A stretch of DNA of 38,306 nucleotides, from NCBI GenBank assembly GCA_937139335.1, contig CAKZPN010000051.1:1-38306 (forward strand). Direction: 5' to 3'. Shown here in pieces: positions 28,814 through 37,250 of the stretch; the stretch's first letter is position 1, and every line of letters begins with the position of its first letter. The translations under genes were made by a program, and so were the position numbers. The notes beneath the pieces were generated by a model, which was given only the letters and a program-made list of their open reading frames with translations, made no database searches and was not told where the DNA came from. Origin of the DNA: an uncultured Roseicyclus sp. (GTDB lineage: Bacteria > Pseudomonadota > Alphaproteobacteria > Rhodobacterales > Rhodobacteraceae).

Positions 28814-29506
28814 ATGAGGGACGACGCCGCCACGCAGACCCGCCCCGTCAACCTGATCCTGCTCGGGCCTCCGGGTGCGGGCAAGGGCACCCAGGCGCGG
28901 ATGCTGGAAGAGGGCTTCGGCCTGATCCAGCTGTCCACCGGCGACCTGCTGCGCGGCGCCGTCGCCGCCGGCACCGAGGCGGGGCTTGCCGCCAAGGCGG
29001 TGATGGACCGCGGCGATCTGGTGAGCGATGAGATCGTCCTGGCCGTGCTGAAGGAGCGGCTGGCGCAGCCTGACGTGGCGGCGGGTATCATCCTCGACGG
29101 GTTTCCGCGCACCGCGGGACAGGCGGCGGCGCTCGACGATCTGATGGCCGAGCGCGGGCAGCAGATCGACGCGGTGATCAGCCTGGCGGTCGAGGACGAG
29201 GCGATGGTCGCGCGCGTGGCCGGCCGCTACACCTGCGCCTCCTGCGGCGAGGGGTATCACGACCAGTTCAAGCAGCCCGCCGTCGCGGGGGTCTGCGACA
29301 AGTGCGGCGGCACCCAGATGAAGCGCCGCCCCGACGACAACGCGGAAACGGTGCGTACGCGGCTGAACGCCTATCACGCCGATACCGCACCGCTCATCGA
29401 CTATTACGCCGCGCGCGGCACCCTGACCGAGATCGACGCGATGAGCGACATCGGCGAGGTGCGCGCGGGAATGGCAGCGATCGTGGGGAAACTCACGAGC
29501 GCCTGA
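28814..29506 (+). CDS. adk: Adenylate kinase (zinc-lid type), probably an extra copy
   Basis: A 230-residue adenylate kinase (AMP + ATP to 2 ADP). The P-loop is LLGPPGAGKGTQAR, the AMP site includes LSTGDLLRGAV and ILDGFPRT, and the LID has CASC and CDKC, the four cysteines of the zinc-binding long form. The ATG at 28814 lies 8 bases after the acs stop; a GTG at 28802 overlapping that stop is an alternative that adds four residues. Neither has a strong ribosome site. The housekeeping adk of proteobacteria normally lies by secY, so a gene directly behind acs is probably a dedicated second copy that removes the AMP made by Acs. That interpretation is inference. Confidence 0.93.
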   Translation: MRDDAATQTRPVNLILLGPPGAGKGTQARMLEEGFGLIQLSTGDLLRGAVAAGTEAGLAAKAVMDRGDLVSDEIVLAVLKERLAQPDVAAGIILDGFPRTAGQAAALDDLMAERGQQIDAVISLAVEDEAMVARVAGRYTCASCGEGYHDQFKQPAVAGVCDKCGGTQMKRRPDDNAETVRTRLNAYHADTAPLIDYYAARGTLTEIDAMSDIGEVRAGMAAIVGKLTSA

Positions 29507-29515
29507 AAGAATTCG

Positions 29516-29540
29516 CCGGCGGGGAGGGGCTCCCCGCCGG
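29516..29540 (+). terminator. Strong stem-loop between adk and the symporter genes
   Basis: CCGGCGGGGAG (29516-29526) and CTCCCCGCCGG (29530-29540) form a perfect 11-bp GC stem with a GGG loop, 9 bases after the adk stop. No T-run follows, so it may pause or end transcription with Rho, or protect the 3' end of an acs-adk message and set different expression of the genes beyond it. Confidence 0.45.
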
Positions 29541-29601
29541 TGGATGTGTCCGCCGGGCCATGGAGGGGCCGGCCGGCAGGAACCTTCGAAGGGAGTTAGC
29601 A

Positions 29602-29862
29602 ATGGCCGAACAGCCAAACAATAACGCGTACTGGGCCGCGAACATCCGACTGGTCACCATCTGCCTGGTGATCTGGGCGCTTGCGTCCTACGGCTTCGCG
29701 ATCCTGCTGCGTCCGCTGATCAGCGGCATCGCAGTCGGTGGCACGGATCTGGGCTTCTGGTTTGCCCAGCAGGGATCGATCCTCGTCTTCCTCGTCCTGA
29801 TCTTCTTCTACGCCTGGCGTATGAACAAGCTCGACAAGGAATTCGGCGTCGACGAGCAGTAA
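29602..29862 (+). CDS. DUF4212 small subunit of a sodium:solute symporter
   Basis: An 86-residue membrane protein with two spans: one around VTICLVIWALASYGFAILL and one around GSILVFLVLIFFYAW. The N-terminal NNNAYWAANIRLV and the WFAQQGS segment between the spans are typical of DUF4212, which is nearly always encoded next to a large sodium:solute symporter. The ATG at 29602 has GAAGGGAG six bases upstream. The symporter gene starts 15 bases after its stop. It presumably assembles with or stabilises the symporter in the inner membrane; its precise role is not established. Confidence 0.92.
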   Translation: MAEQPNNNAYWAANIRLVTICLVIWALASYGFAILLRPLISGIAVGGTDLGFWFAQQGSILVFLVLIFFYAWRMNKLDKEFGVDEQ

Positions 29863-29877
29863 GGGACGGACCGGACC

Positions 29878-31659
29878 ATGGATCAGACAACACTCAACTT
29901 CATCGTGGTGGGCGCGTCCTTTGCGCTCTACTTCGGGATCGCGATCTGGGCCCGCGCGGGCTCCACATCGGAATTCTATGCCGCCGGCCGGGGCGTGAAC
30001 CCCGTCGTCAACGGCATGGCCACCGCGGCCGACTGGATGTCGGCGGCGTCCTTCATCTCGATGGCGGGTCTCATCGCCTTCGTGGGCTACCAGAACTCCA
30101 CCTTCCTGATGGGCTGGACCGGCGGCTACGTGCTGATGGCGATGCTCCTTGCGCCCTACCTGCGCAAGTTCGGCAAGTACACCGTGCCGGAATTCGTCGG
30201 GGACCGGTTCTATTCCAACAGCGCCCGCGTCGTGGCCGTGATCTCGCTCATCATCATGTCGGTGACCTACGTGATCGGCCAGATGACCGGCGCAGGCGTG
30301 GCCTTCTCGCGCTTTCTCGAAGTGGACTCGACCGTCGGCCTTCTGATCGCGTCGGGCGTGGTCTTCGTCTACGCCGTTCTCGGCGGGATGAAGGGCATCA
30401 CCTACACGCAGGTGGCACAGTACTGCGTGCTGATCGTGGCCTACACCATCCCGGCCATCTTCATCTCGCTGCAACTGACCGGCAACCCGATCCCGGGCCT
30501 GGGCCTGTTCTCGAACATGGCCGAAGGAACTGCCGGCGCCGGCACGCCGCTTCTGGTGACGCTGGACGGTCTGCTGACCGACCTGGGCTTCAACGAGTAC
30601 ACCACCGGCAACTCGCCCTGGCTGATGGCGCTGTTCACCCTGTCGCTGATGATCGGTACCGCGGGCCTGCCCCACGTGATCATCCGCTTCTTCACGGTGC
30701 CCCGCGTGGCCGATGCGCGTTGGTCGGCGGGTTGGGCCCTGGTGTTCATCGCGCTCCTGTACCTCACGGCACCCGCCGTGGGCGCCATGGCGCGCCTGAA
30801 CATCATGACCACGATGTGGCCGAACGGCGTCGAGGGTGAACCCGTCGCCGAAGCAGACCTGCCCGACTGGTTCCGGACCTGGTCCGCGACCGGCCTTCTG
30901 GCAGTCGACGACAAGAACGGCGACGGCCTGATCCAGTACTACCGTGAAACCGGCCCCGGCATGGCCGACCTCGCGGCGGAACGTGGCTGGGAAGGCAACG
31001 AACTGGTGACCTTCAACCAGGATATCCTCGTTCTCGCCAACCCCGAGATCGCACAGCTTCCGGGCTGGGTGATCGCGCTGATCGCAGCCGGTGGTATTGC
31101 AGCAGCCCTGTCCACCGCGGCGGGCCTGTTGCTGGCCATCTCGTCCTCGATCAGCCACGACCTCATCAAGTCGGTGATCAACCCCAACATCTCGGAACGG
31201 GGCGAGCTTCTGGCCGCCCGGATCTCGATGGCGGGCGCGATCGTGCTGGCGACCTACCTGGGCCTCAACCCGCCGGGCTTCGCCGCCCAGACGGTTGCTC
31301 TGGCCTTCGGTCTGGCGGCAGCGTCGCTCTTCCCGACACTGATGATGGGGATCTTCTCCAAGCGGATGAACTCCGCCGGAGCGACGGCAGGGATGCTGGC
31401 CGGTCTGATATCGACCTGCCTCTATCTCTTCACCTACCTCGGCTGGTTCTTCATCCCCGGCACCAACATGCTGGAGAACACCGCCGCCAACTACATCCTG
31501 GGCATCCCGCCGACCCACTTCGGGCCGATCGGGGCGCTGCTGAACTTCGGCGTGGCCTACTTCGTGTCCCGCGCAACGGCAGAGCCGCCGCAGCACATCC
31601 AGGATCTCGTGGAAAGCGTCCGCATTCCGCGCGGTGCCGGTGGCGCGCTGAACAAGTAA
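29878..31659 (+). CDS. Sodium:solute symporter, VC_2705 family (acetate/carboxylate type)
   Basis: A 593-residue inner-membrane transporter with about 13 spans. The N-terminal family pattern is present: FYAAGRGVNPVVNGMATAAD followed by SFISMAGLIAFVGY, and further on IGTAGLPHVIIRFFTVP, the conserved core region of acetate-type SSS transporters. A hydrophilic insertion around residues 315-385 (NIMTTMWPNGVEGEP and after) separates the helical halves, as in the DUF4212-associated subfamily. It likely takes up a short carboxylate with sodium; acetate fits the acs gene upstream but is inference. It is followed by an intrinsic terminator at 31712-31743. Confidence 0.92.
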   Translation: MDQTTLNFIVVGASFALYFGIAIWARAGSTSEFYAAGRGVNPVVNGMATAADWMSAASFISMAGLIAFVGYQNSTFLMGWTGGYVLMAMLLAPYLRKFGKYTVPEFVGDRFYSNSARVVAVISLIIMSVTYVIGQMTGAGVAFSRFLEVDSTVGLLIASGVVFVYAVLGGMKGITYTQVAQYCVLIVAYTIPAIFISLQLTGNPIPGLGLFSNMAEGTAGAGTPLLVTLDGLLTDLGFNEYTTGNSPWLMALFTLSLMIGTAGLPHVIIRFFTVPRVADARWSAGWALVFIALLYLTAPAVGAMARLNIMTTMWPNGVEGEPVAEADLPDWFRTWSATGLLAVDDKNGDGLIQYYRETGPGMADLAAERGWEGNELVTFNQDILVLANPEIAQLPGWVIALIAAGGIAAALSTAAGLLLAISSSISHDLIKSVINPNISERGELLAARISMAGAIVLATYLGLNPPGFAAQTVALAFGLAAASLFPTLMMGIFSKRMNSAGATAGMLAGLISTCLYLFTYLGWFFIPGTNMLENTAANYILGIPPTHFGPIGALLNFGVAYFVSRATAEPPQHIQDLVESVRIPRGAGGALNK

Positions 31660-31711
31660 GGCCTCGCCTTGCACCGGAGCCTGCGACATCGCGGGCTCTG
31701 GCCAAAGACAC

Positions 31712-31743
31712 GGCGCATCCCGACCCTTCGGGGTGCGCCTTTT
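31712..31743 (+). terminator. Rho-independent terminator after the symporter gene
   Basis: GGCGCATCCC (31712-31721) pairs with GGGGTGCGCC (31730-31739) in a 10-bp stem with one T-G pair, closed by an 8-base loop and followed directly by TTTT. It lies 52 bases after the symporter stop and 18 bases before the next start, so the DUF294 gene may depend on read-through or on its own start of transcription. Confidence 0.8.
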
Positions 31744-31761
31744 CATTGAAAGCCGGACGCC

Positions 31762-33576
31762 ATGACGACCGACATCGCCGCCATCCTCGCCCAGACCCAT
31801 CCCTACGATCTGCTGACCACCGAGGATCAGGAGGTGCTGGCCGCCGAAGTCCGGTTGCGCCATGCCGTGGCGGGCGAGAGCATCTACCGGCTCGGCGAAC
31901 CGCTCGAGGCGCTCTACCTGATCCTCGAGGGGCGCATCGACATCACCGATGGCGGCGGCGAGATCCTGTCGATCCTCGGACCGAAGAATTCCTTTGGCGA
32001 ACGCGGGCTGATGAAGGACGGCAGGGGCGCCGTGAACGCGACCGCCGCCGAGGACAGCCGCCTGATCGCCATTCCCGCCCCGGTGTTCCGCCGGCTGGTG
32101 GAACAGCACCCCCGCGTCCTGCGCTTCTTCGACCGCACCCGCCCCGCCGCCGCGCGCCGGCAGGACATCACCACCATGGCGCTCTCCGACCTGATGACGC
32201 CCACGCCGCTTACCTGCGCGCCCGAAACGCCGCTGATCGAGGCGGCGAAGAAGATGCGCAGCCTTGGTGTCTCGTGCATCATCGCCACGGTCGATGACGC
32301 GGTGCGCGGCATCCTGACGACGGGCGACATCACCTCCCGCGCCGTAGCCGAAGGGCGCCCGCCGGAAACGCCCGTGTCCGAGGTCATGACGAAAGACCCG
32401 CTCGCCCTGCCCCCCACCGCGCTGGTGGCCGACGTGCTTCACGCCATGATCGAACGCGGCATCACCCACATGCCCGTGGTCGACGCCGGAAAGCTGATCG
32501 GCATCCTGACCCAGACCGACCTGACGCGGTTTCAGGCCACCTCCTCCGCCGCGCTGATCCGCGAGATCACCGCCGCCCCCGACAGCGCGACGCTGGCCCG
32601 CAGCGTCGGCAAGATCCCCGAGCTTCTGGTGCAACTCGTCGGCGCGCAGAACCCGCACCAGACGGTAACGCGGCTGATCACCGACATCGGCGACGCCACC
32701 ACCCGGCGGCTGCTGGCGCTGGCCGAGGCCAGGCTGGGCCCGCCGCCCGTGCCCTACCTCTGGCTCGCCTGCGGGTCGCAGGGGCGGCAGGAACAGACCG
32801 GCGTGTCGGATCAGGACAACTGCCTGATCCTCGACGATGCCGCCACGCCCCCCGACGACGCCTATTTCGCCGAACTGGCGAAATTCGTCTGCGACGGGCT
32901 GGACGAGGCGGGATATTTCTACTGTCCCGGCGACATGATGGCGACGAACATCAAGTGGCGCCAACCGCTGCGCGTCTGGCGGCAGTATTTCCGCGGCTGG
33001 ATCAACACCCCCAGCCCCGAGGCGCAGATGCTGGCCTCCGTCATGTTCGACCTGCGCCCCATCGGCGGCAGCGAGGTGCTGTTCGCCCACCTGCAGGAAG
33101 ACACGCTCGCCGCCGCCGCGAAGAACTCCATCTTCGTCGCGCACATGGTGTCGAACTCGCTGAAGCACCAGCCGCCGCTGGGCCTGTTCCGCGGTTTTGC
33201 CACCGTGCGCTCGGGCGAGCACAAGAACACCATCGACCTCAAGCACAACGGCGTGGTGCCGGTGGTGGACCTTGGCCGCATCTACGCGCTGACCGGGCAG
33301 TTGACGCAGGCCAACACCCGGGCGCGCATCCTTGCCGCGACGGCGGCGCGTGTGGTATCGCCCTCGGGTGGGCGCGACCTGCTCGATGCCTACGACATGA
33401 TCGCCGACACGCGGCTGGCGCATCAGGCCGACCAGATCAAGCGCGGTGAAAAGCCCGACAACTTCCTGCCCCCCGCCGACCTCAGCGATTTCGAACGCAG
33501 CCACTTGCGCGACGCTTTCGTGGTCATCAAGACAATGCAGAACGCCGCCGGCTCGGGCCGCGGCTACCTCAGCTGA
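31762..33576 (+). CDS. cNMP-binding / CBS-pair / DUF294 nucleotidyltransferase-like signalling protein
   Basis: A 604-residue cytoplasmic protein. Residues about 10-125 are a cyclic-nucleotide-binding-like domain (SIYRLGEPLEALYLILEGRI, FGERGLM). Residues about 145-265 hold two CBS motifs (MTPTPLTCAPETPLIEA and VMTKDPLALPPTALVAD) that bind adenylates in many proteins. The C-terminal half is DUF294: its nucleotidyltransferase-like motif CGSQGRQEQTGVSDQDN (residues 337-353) keeps the GS and the Asp350-x-Asp352 pair needed for metal binding. Such proteins resemble the GlnD uridylyltransferase core, but no target is known. The position after a DUF4212/SSS pair and before an exonuclease is, from memory, a recurring gene order in proteobacteria. 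A role in adenylate- or cNMP-dependent control is inference. Confidence 0.9.
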   Translation: MTTDIAAILAQTHPYDLLTTEDQEVLAAEVRLRHAVAGESIYRLGEPLEALYLILEGRIDITDGGGEILSILGPKNSFGERGLMKDGRGAVNATAAEDSRLIAIPAPVFRRLVEQHPRVLRFFDRTRPAAARRQDITTMALSDLMTPTPLTCAPETPLIEAAKKMRSLGVSCIIATVDDAVRGILTTGDITSRAVAEGRPPETPVSEVMTKDPLALPPTALVADVLHAMIERGITHMPVVDAGKLIGILTQTDLTRFQATSSAALIREITAAPDSATLARSVGKIPELLVQLVGAQNPHQTVTRLITDIGDATTRRLLALAEARLGPPPVPYLWLACGSQGRQEQTGVSDQDNCLILDDAATPPDDAYFAELAKFVCDGLDEAGYFYCPGDMMATNIKWRQPLRVWRQYFRGWINTPSPEAQMLASVMFDLRPIGGSEVLFAHLQEDTLAAAAKNSIFVAHMVSNSLKHQPPLGLFRGFATVRSGEHKNTIDLKHNGVVPVVDLGRIYALTGQLTQANTRARILAATAARVVSPSGGRDLLDAYDMIADTRLAHQADQIKRGEKPDNFLPPADLSDFERSHLRDAFVVIKTMQNAAGSGRGYLS

Positions 33577-33592
33577 AAGCGACCGCCCTCTC

Positions 33593-34126
33593 ATGTTCTG
33601 GACCCTCATCACCGTCTTCATCGCAGGTTTTGCCGGCGCCGGGATCGGCTTCCTTCTGCGCAATATCTCGCGCAACCGCCTGCCCAAGGGCATCGTTCCG
33701 ATCTGCGCCGGCCTGACGATGATCGTCGCCACCGTCGGGCTGGAATACGGCTGGCAGCGGGGCGTCCAGGCAACGATGGCAGAGGATCTGGTGATCATCT
33801 CGACCCGCGAACAGCAGGCCTGGTACCAGCCCTGGACGCTGGTCCGGCCGTGGGTGCGCGGCTTCATCGCCTATTCACCCGGCGAGACGGTCGAGACGGC
33901 CGACGACTCGGGCATCCTCGCCGTGCAACTGCGGATCCAGGAACGCTGGCAGCCGCAGGTCATCCGACCGGCGCTGGTCGATTGTGATGGCGCGCGCTGG
34001 ACCGACCTTTCGGCCAGCACCCAGTTCGACAACCAGGGCGACCCCGTCGACGCCACCTGGCGCGAAACCGGACTGGAAGACCCCATCGTGGGCGCCGTCT
34101 GCGGACGGGAGGCCACGGGCAGCTGA
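33593..34126 (+). CDS. Conserved-looking small membrane protein, unknown function
   Basis: A 177-residue protein I do not recognise. It starts with two hydrophobic segments (FWTLITVFIAGFAGAGIGFLL, then GIVPICAGLTMIVATVGLEYGW) and continues as a soluble domain with PWTLVRPWVRGFIAYSP and a C-terminal WRETGLEDPIVGAVCG. Two cysteines near the end, in VDCDG and VCGRE, could form a disulfide if the domain is periplasmic. The ATG at 33593 begins 16 bases after the DUF294 stop, so it is probably co-transcribed, although no strong ribosome site is seen; an earlier in-frame start would overlap DUF294 and give no membrane signal. It sits between the DUF294 gene and the sensor-exonuclease, which suggests a shared process. 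Confidence 0.75.
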   Translation: MFWTLITVFIAGFAGAGIGFLLRNISRNRLPKGIVPICAGLTMIVATVGLEYGWQRGVQATMAEDLVIISTREQQAWYQPWTLVRPWVRGFIAYSPGETVETADDSGILAVQLRIQERWQPQVIRPALVDCDGARWTDLSASTQFDNQGDPVDATWRETGLEDPIVGAVCGREATGS

Positions 34127-34145
34127 CGCACTGACACGGTCTGAC

Positions 34146-34169
34146 GGGGCGTCGCGCGGACCGCCCCGC
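34146..34169 (+). other. Stem-loop before the sensor-exonuclease gene
   Basis: CGGGGCG (34146-34152) and CGCCCCG (34163-34169) make a perfect 7-bp stem with a 10-base loop in the 85-base gap 34127-34211. No T-run follows. A strong AAGGAGG (34192-34198) lies between it and the ATG at 34212. It may be a weak terminator or a messenger-stability element. Confidence 0.3.
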
Positions 34170-34211
34170 CGGACCTCACCCCACCGGGGCAAGGAGGAGG
34201 GCCCCCGACCC

Positions 34212-36215
34212 ATGCTGACCCGTTTTTCCCTGCGTCTGCGCATCTTCCTGTTCTTCGCCCTGCTCGCCCTCGGCGGCTCCGCCCTCGTGATCGCCGGGCT
34301 GATCGTCGGCTACATCCGGCTCGGCGAAACGCATGCCCTCAACGCCTTCGTCGTCTCCGGCCTCGTCGCGGTCTTCGCCATCGGCGGTCTCACGACCTGG
34401 GTCTGGGTGCTCTTCGACGAACATGTCGCCCGCCCGGTCGAACGCCTGTCCGCCGACCTGCGCGCCCGCGCGCACGCCAGTGTGGACGAGGGGATCGACC
34501 CCGCCATCGCCCGCTACCTCGGGGATCTGGCGCCCGCCGCCGACGCGGTGGCCTCGAACCTGATCGAGACGCGCAACGCCATGGCGCTCGCCGTGGGCCG
34601 GGAGACCGCGCGGCTGACAATGGAAAAGACCCGGCTCGAAACCCTTCTGGCCGAAGTGCCGGACGGCGTGATGTTCTGCACGCCCAACCACACCATCGCG
34701 CTCTACAACGGCCATTGCCGCGGCATCCTCGGCACGACCGAGGCGCTGGGGTTGGGCCGCCCGGTCGCGTCCCTGCTGCGCATGGGGCCGATCCTGCAGG
34801 CCTATGACCGGCTCGCGGCGAAAGGGTCCGAGGAGGGCACCGACATCCTCGTGACCACCCGCGCCGGCGCCCGCCTGCTCGAGGCGCGGCTGCGGCTGCT
34901 GCGGCTCGAGGGGCAGGAGACCGACGGCCCCGGCTACGTGCTGACCCTGCGCGACGTCACCGCTGACCTGAAGGTGCAGGCGGAGCGGGCGCATCAACTG
35001 ACCCGCCTGCTGGAAGGCGTCGAAGCCGCGCTGCCCGAGCTTGGCGACGGAGCAGCGCAGACCCGCCTTGCCGCCCTCGCGCGCGAGACGGCCGCCCGCA
35101 AATCCGCCACCGACACGCTCTGGTGGCCGATGGAGGCGCTGTCGGCACGCGACCTTGGCGCCGGCCTGGCCGCGCGGCTCTCCCGCAAGGGCGTTATGCT
35201 CGACGTCGATCTACCCGATACGCAATTGCGCTGCGACGGCTTCGCGATCACGCGGATGCTGGAACGGCTTGCACTGGACTGGTCCAACGCCGGTGGTACC
35301 GACTTCGCCCTGAGGCTCGCCTCCGAAGCGCCCGACACCGCCGTCCTCAGCCTGGAAGCGGCGGGCGCGGGTGCCGAGGCGCATCTCGCTCGCTGGCTCG
35401 CCACGCCTCTCTCGCCCGGCCTCTCGGGCTTCACCGGGGCCGACGTGCTGCTCAGCCACGGCACGCGCCTTACCGATGAGCCCGCCGGGCCGGGCCGCCA
35501 CGCGCTCCGCCTGTCGCTGCCGCTGGCCGATCCGCGCGCGGCAGGACCGAGCCGCGTGGTGATGTACGATTTCGACCTGCTCAACGCCGAGATTCCCGAC
35601 AACCTCGCCGCCGCCGCGCTGAAATCGCTGAGCTTCGTGATCTTCGACACCGAGACCACCGGCCTGAACCCGCAGGTGGACGAGGTCTGCCAGATCGCCG
35701 CCGTGCGCGTGGTCAACGGCAAGATCGTGCAGGGCGAACGCTTCGACATGCTGGTGAACCCCGGCCGCACCATCCCCGCCGCCTCCACCGCCGTCCACCA
35801 CATCACCGATGCGATGGTCGCCGAGGCCGCCCCGGTGGCCGAGGCGCTCGGTCGCTTCCACGCCTTCGCCGAAGGCTCGGTGCTGGTCGCCCATAACGCA
35901 CCCTTCGACATGAGCTTCCTGCGCCGCCGCGAGGCCGAGATCGGCAAGCGTTTCGACCAGCCGATCCTCGATACCGTGCTCTGTTCCGCGATCCTCTATG
36001 GCCAGTCGGCGGAACACACGCTCGACGCGCTTTGTGCCCGGCTGCACATCGTGATCCCCGAAGCCGACCGCCACACCGCCATCGGCGACGCAATCGGCAC
36101 CGCTGAGGCGTTTCGCAAAATGATCCCGATGCTGGAGGCCGCCGAGCTGCCCAATCTCGGGGCACTCATCAAGGCCTTCGACCGGCACAGCCGGCTGATC
36201 GAGCATCTGAATTGA
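34212..36215 (+). CDS. Membrane-anchored PAS / degenerate kinase-like protein fused to a DEDDh 3'-5' exonuclease
   Basis: A 667-residue protein with an unusual order of parts. Two membrane spans come first (residues about 10-35, IFLFFALLALGGSALVIAG, and about 44-68, FVVSGLVAVFAIGG), then a helical linker and a PAS-like domain (about 150-255, LAEVPDGVMFCTPNHTIALY). Residues about 290-460 resemble a histidine-kinase ATPase region (LRCDGFAITRMLERLALDW, then SGFTGADVLLSHG) but no phospho-accepting H box is evident. From residue 474 a complete DEDDh exonuclease of the PolC/DnaQ type follows: Asp479 and Glu481 in FDTETTG, Asp566 in AHNAPFD, His621 and Asp626 in DRHTAIGDA. The exonuclease would face the cytoplasm. 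The ATG at 34212 starts the membrane region. It is probably a signal-controlled nuclease; substrate and signal are unknown. Confidence 0.85.
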   Translation: MLTRFSLRLRIFLFFALLALGGSALVIAGLIVGYIRLGETHALNAFVVSGLVAVFAIGGLTTWVWVLFDEHVARPVERLSADLRARAHASVDEGIDPAIARYLGDLAPAADAVASNLIETRNAMALAVGRETARLTMEKTRLETLLAEVPDGVMFCTPNHTIALYNGHCRGILGTTEALGLGRPVASLLRMGPILQAYDRLAAKGSEEGTDILVTTRAGARLLEARLRLLRLEGQETDGPGYVLTLRDVTADLKVQAERAHQLTRLLEGVEAALPELGDGAAQTRLAALARETAARKSATDTLWWPMEALSARDLGAGLAARLSRKGVMLDVDLPDTQLRCDGFAITRMLERLALDWSNAGGTDFALRLASEAPDTAVLSLEAAGAGAEAHLARWLATPLSPGLSGFTGADVLLSHGTRLTDEPAGPGRHALRLSLPLADPRAAGPSRVVMYDFDLLNAEIPDNLAAAALKSLSFVIFDTETTGLNPQVDEVCQIAAVRVVNGKIVQGERFDMLVNPGRTIPAASTAVHHITDAMVAEAAPVAEALGRFHAFAEGSVLVAHNAPFDMSFLRRREAEIGKRFDQPILDTVLCSAILYGQSAEHTLDALCARLHIVIPEADRHTAIGDAIGTAEAFRKMIPMLEAAELPNLGALIKAFDRHSRLIEHLN

Positions 36216-36265
36216 CCTGAAGGGCCGCACCGGACCACTCTGAGACAAAAGGAACAGGGACTGCC

Positions 36266-36961
36266 ATGGCCCGAACACCGCTCTACAAGACCGCCGAGGC
36301 GGAAATGATCCGCCGTATCCGCCAGGGCGACTGGGCCGTCGGCCTGCGCCTGCCCAACGAATTCGTGCTGGCCGAGGAGTTCGGCGTCAGCCAGGGAACC
36401 ATGCGCCGCGCTCTGATGACGCTGGAGACGATGGGCCTGCTGAACCGCAAACCGGGACGCGGCACGCTGGTGGCCAAGCCCGAGGCGGCGGCGACACCTG
36501 CAACGGAACCAGGCGGCTTCGGCGGCCTGATCGACGACAGGGGCGCACCGCTCCTGTTCGAGGTCTACCGCGCCCGCAGCGCGTCCCGCGACGCCACCCG
36601 CGAGGAGGCGACGCTCTTCGGGTCGGTCCGCCTCGCCACGCTGGAGCGGACCTTGAGGCGGTCCGGTTCACGCACCGCGCTCGACCAGATCGCCGTGCCC
36701 CAAACGCTCCTCCCCGCTCTCGACGAAGACGCGGCGCCCGACCTGGCCGAGCTGCTCGCCGATGCCGGGCTCACCCCCGCCGCCATCGAGGATCACCTCA
36801 CCGCCGCCGTCACCAGCATGAGCGATTCGGTTGCGCTCTCCTGCGACCGCCACACCGCGCTCATCGTGCTCACCCGCGTCGCCCGCGATGCCGAGGGCAC
36901 ACTGCTTGCCCGCCAGACATTGCGCCTGATCGCGGATGGCGTCGGCTACGAGACCCGTTGA
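36266..36961 (+). CDS. GntR-family transcriptional regulator (HutC/UTRA type)
   Basis: A 231-residue regulator. The N-terminal winged helix is clear (PLYKTAEAEMIRRIRQGDWA, LPNEFVLAEEFGVSQGTMRR, LLNRKPGRGTLVA). From about residue 85 a UTRA-like ligand-binding domain follows: FEVYRARSASRDATREEATLFG and a C-terminal RQTLRLIADGVGYETR resemble the family, which binds small metabolites such as histidine-pathway intermediates or amino sugars. The ATG at 36266 has AAAGGAACAGGGA just upstream. It is the last intact gene before a run of gene fragments, and its targets are not evident. Confidence 0.9.
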   Translation: MARTPLYKTAEAEMIRRIRQGDWAVGLRLPNEFVLAEEFGVSQGTMRRALMTLETMGLLNRKPGRGTLVAKPEAAATPATEPGGFGGLIDDRGAPLLFEVYRARSASRDATREEATLFGSVRLATLERTLRRSGSRTALDQIAVPQTLLPALDEDAAPDLAELLADAGLTPAAIEDHLTAAVTSMSDSVALSCDRHTALIVLTRVARDAEGTLLARQTLRLIADGVGYETR

Positions 36962-37060
36962 CCGCCCGGTAAGGTCAACGCGCGCCACCCACAATCTCTA
37001 TCCAACAAAATATGGCCGCCGGAGGCTTCCGACTCATGCCAGAGGCCCGCCGCCAGACCC

Positions 37061-37250
37061 TCAGATCCCGTCGATGCAGACGTATTTCGTCTCCATGTAA
37101 TCTTCCAAGCCTTGGCTCCCGCCCTCTTTCCCGAGACCGGATTCCTTGACCCCACCGAAGGGCGCCTCGACCGTCGTGATCAACCCGGAATTGATCCCGA
37201 TCATCCCGTATTGCAGCCCCTCGTTCAGCCGGAAGGCCCGGCCGAGGCCA
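37061..37250 (-). pseudogene. C-terminal remnant of an aldehyde dehydrogenase (GabD-like)
   Basis: The last ~62 codons of an aldehyde dehydrogenase gene read on the minus strand up to a TGA (37061-37063). The text GRAFRLNEGLQYGMIGIN and then EAPFGGVKESGLGKEGG, EDYMETKYVCIDG match the C-terminus of succinate-semialdehyde dehydrogenases. The catalytic cysteine, the NAD-binding part and the start are missing. Upstream of about 37250 the frame continues into unrelated sequence that belongs to a ferredoxin remnant on the other strand. The gene is therefore broken by a deletion. Confidence 0.8.

Noticed and set aside
29596..33867. Very long open frame on the minus strand (over 1400 codons)
   Set aside because: It runs antisense across the symporter and DUF294 genes, has low-complexity His/Arg/Gly/Asp composition and no family similarity. 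It is a by-product of GC-rich codon use.
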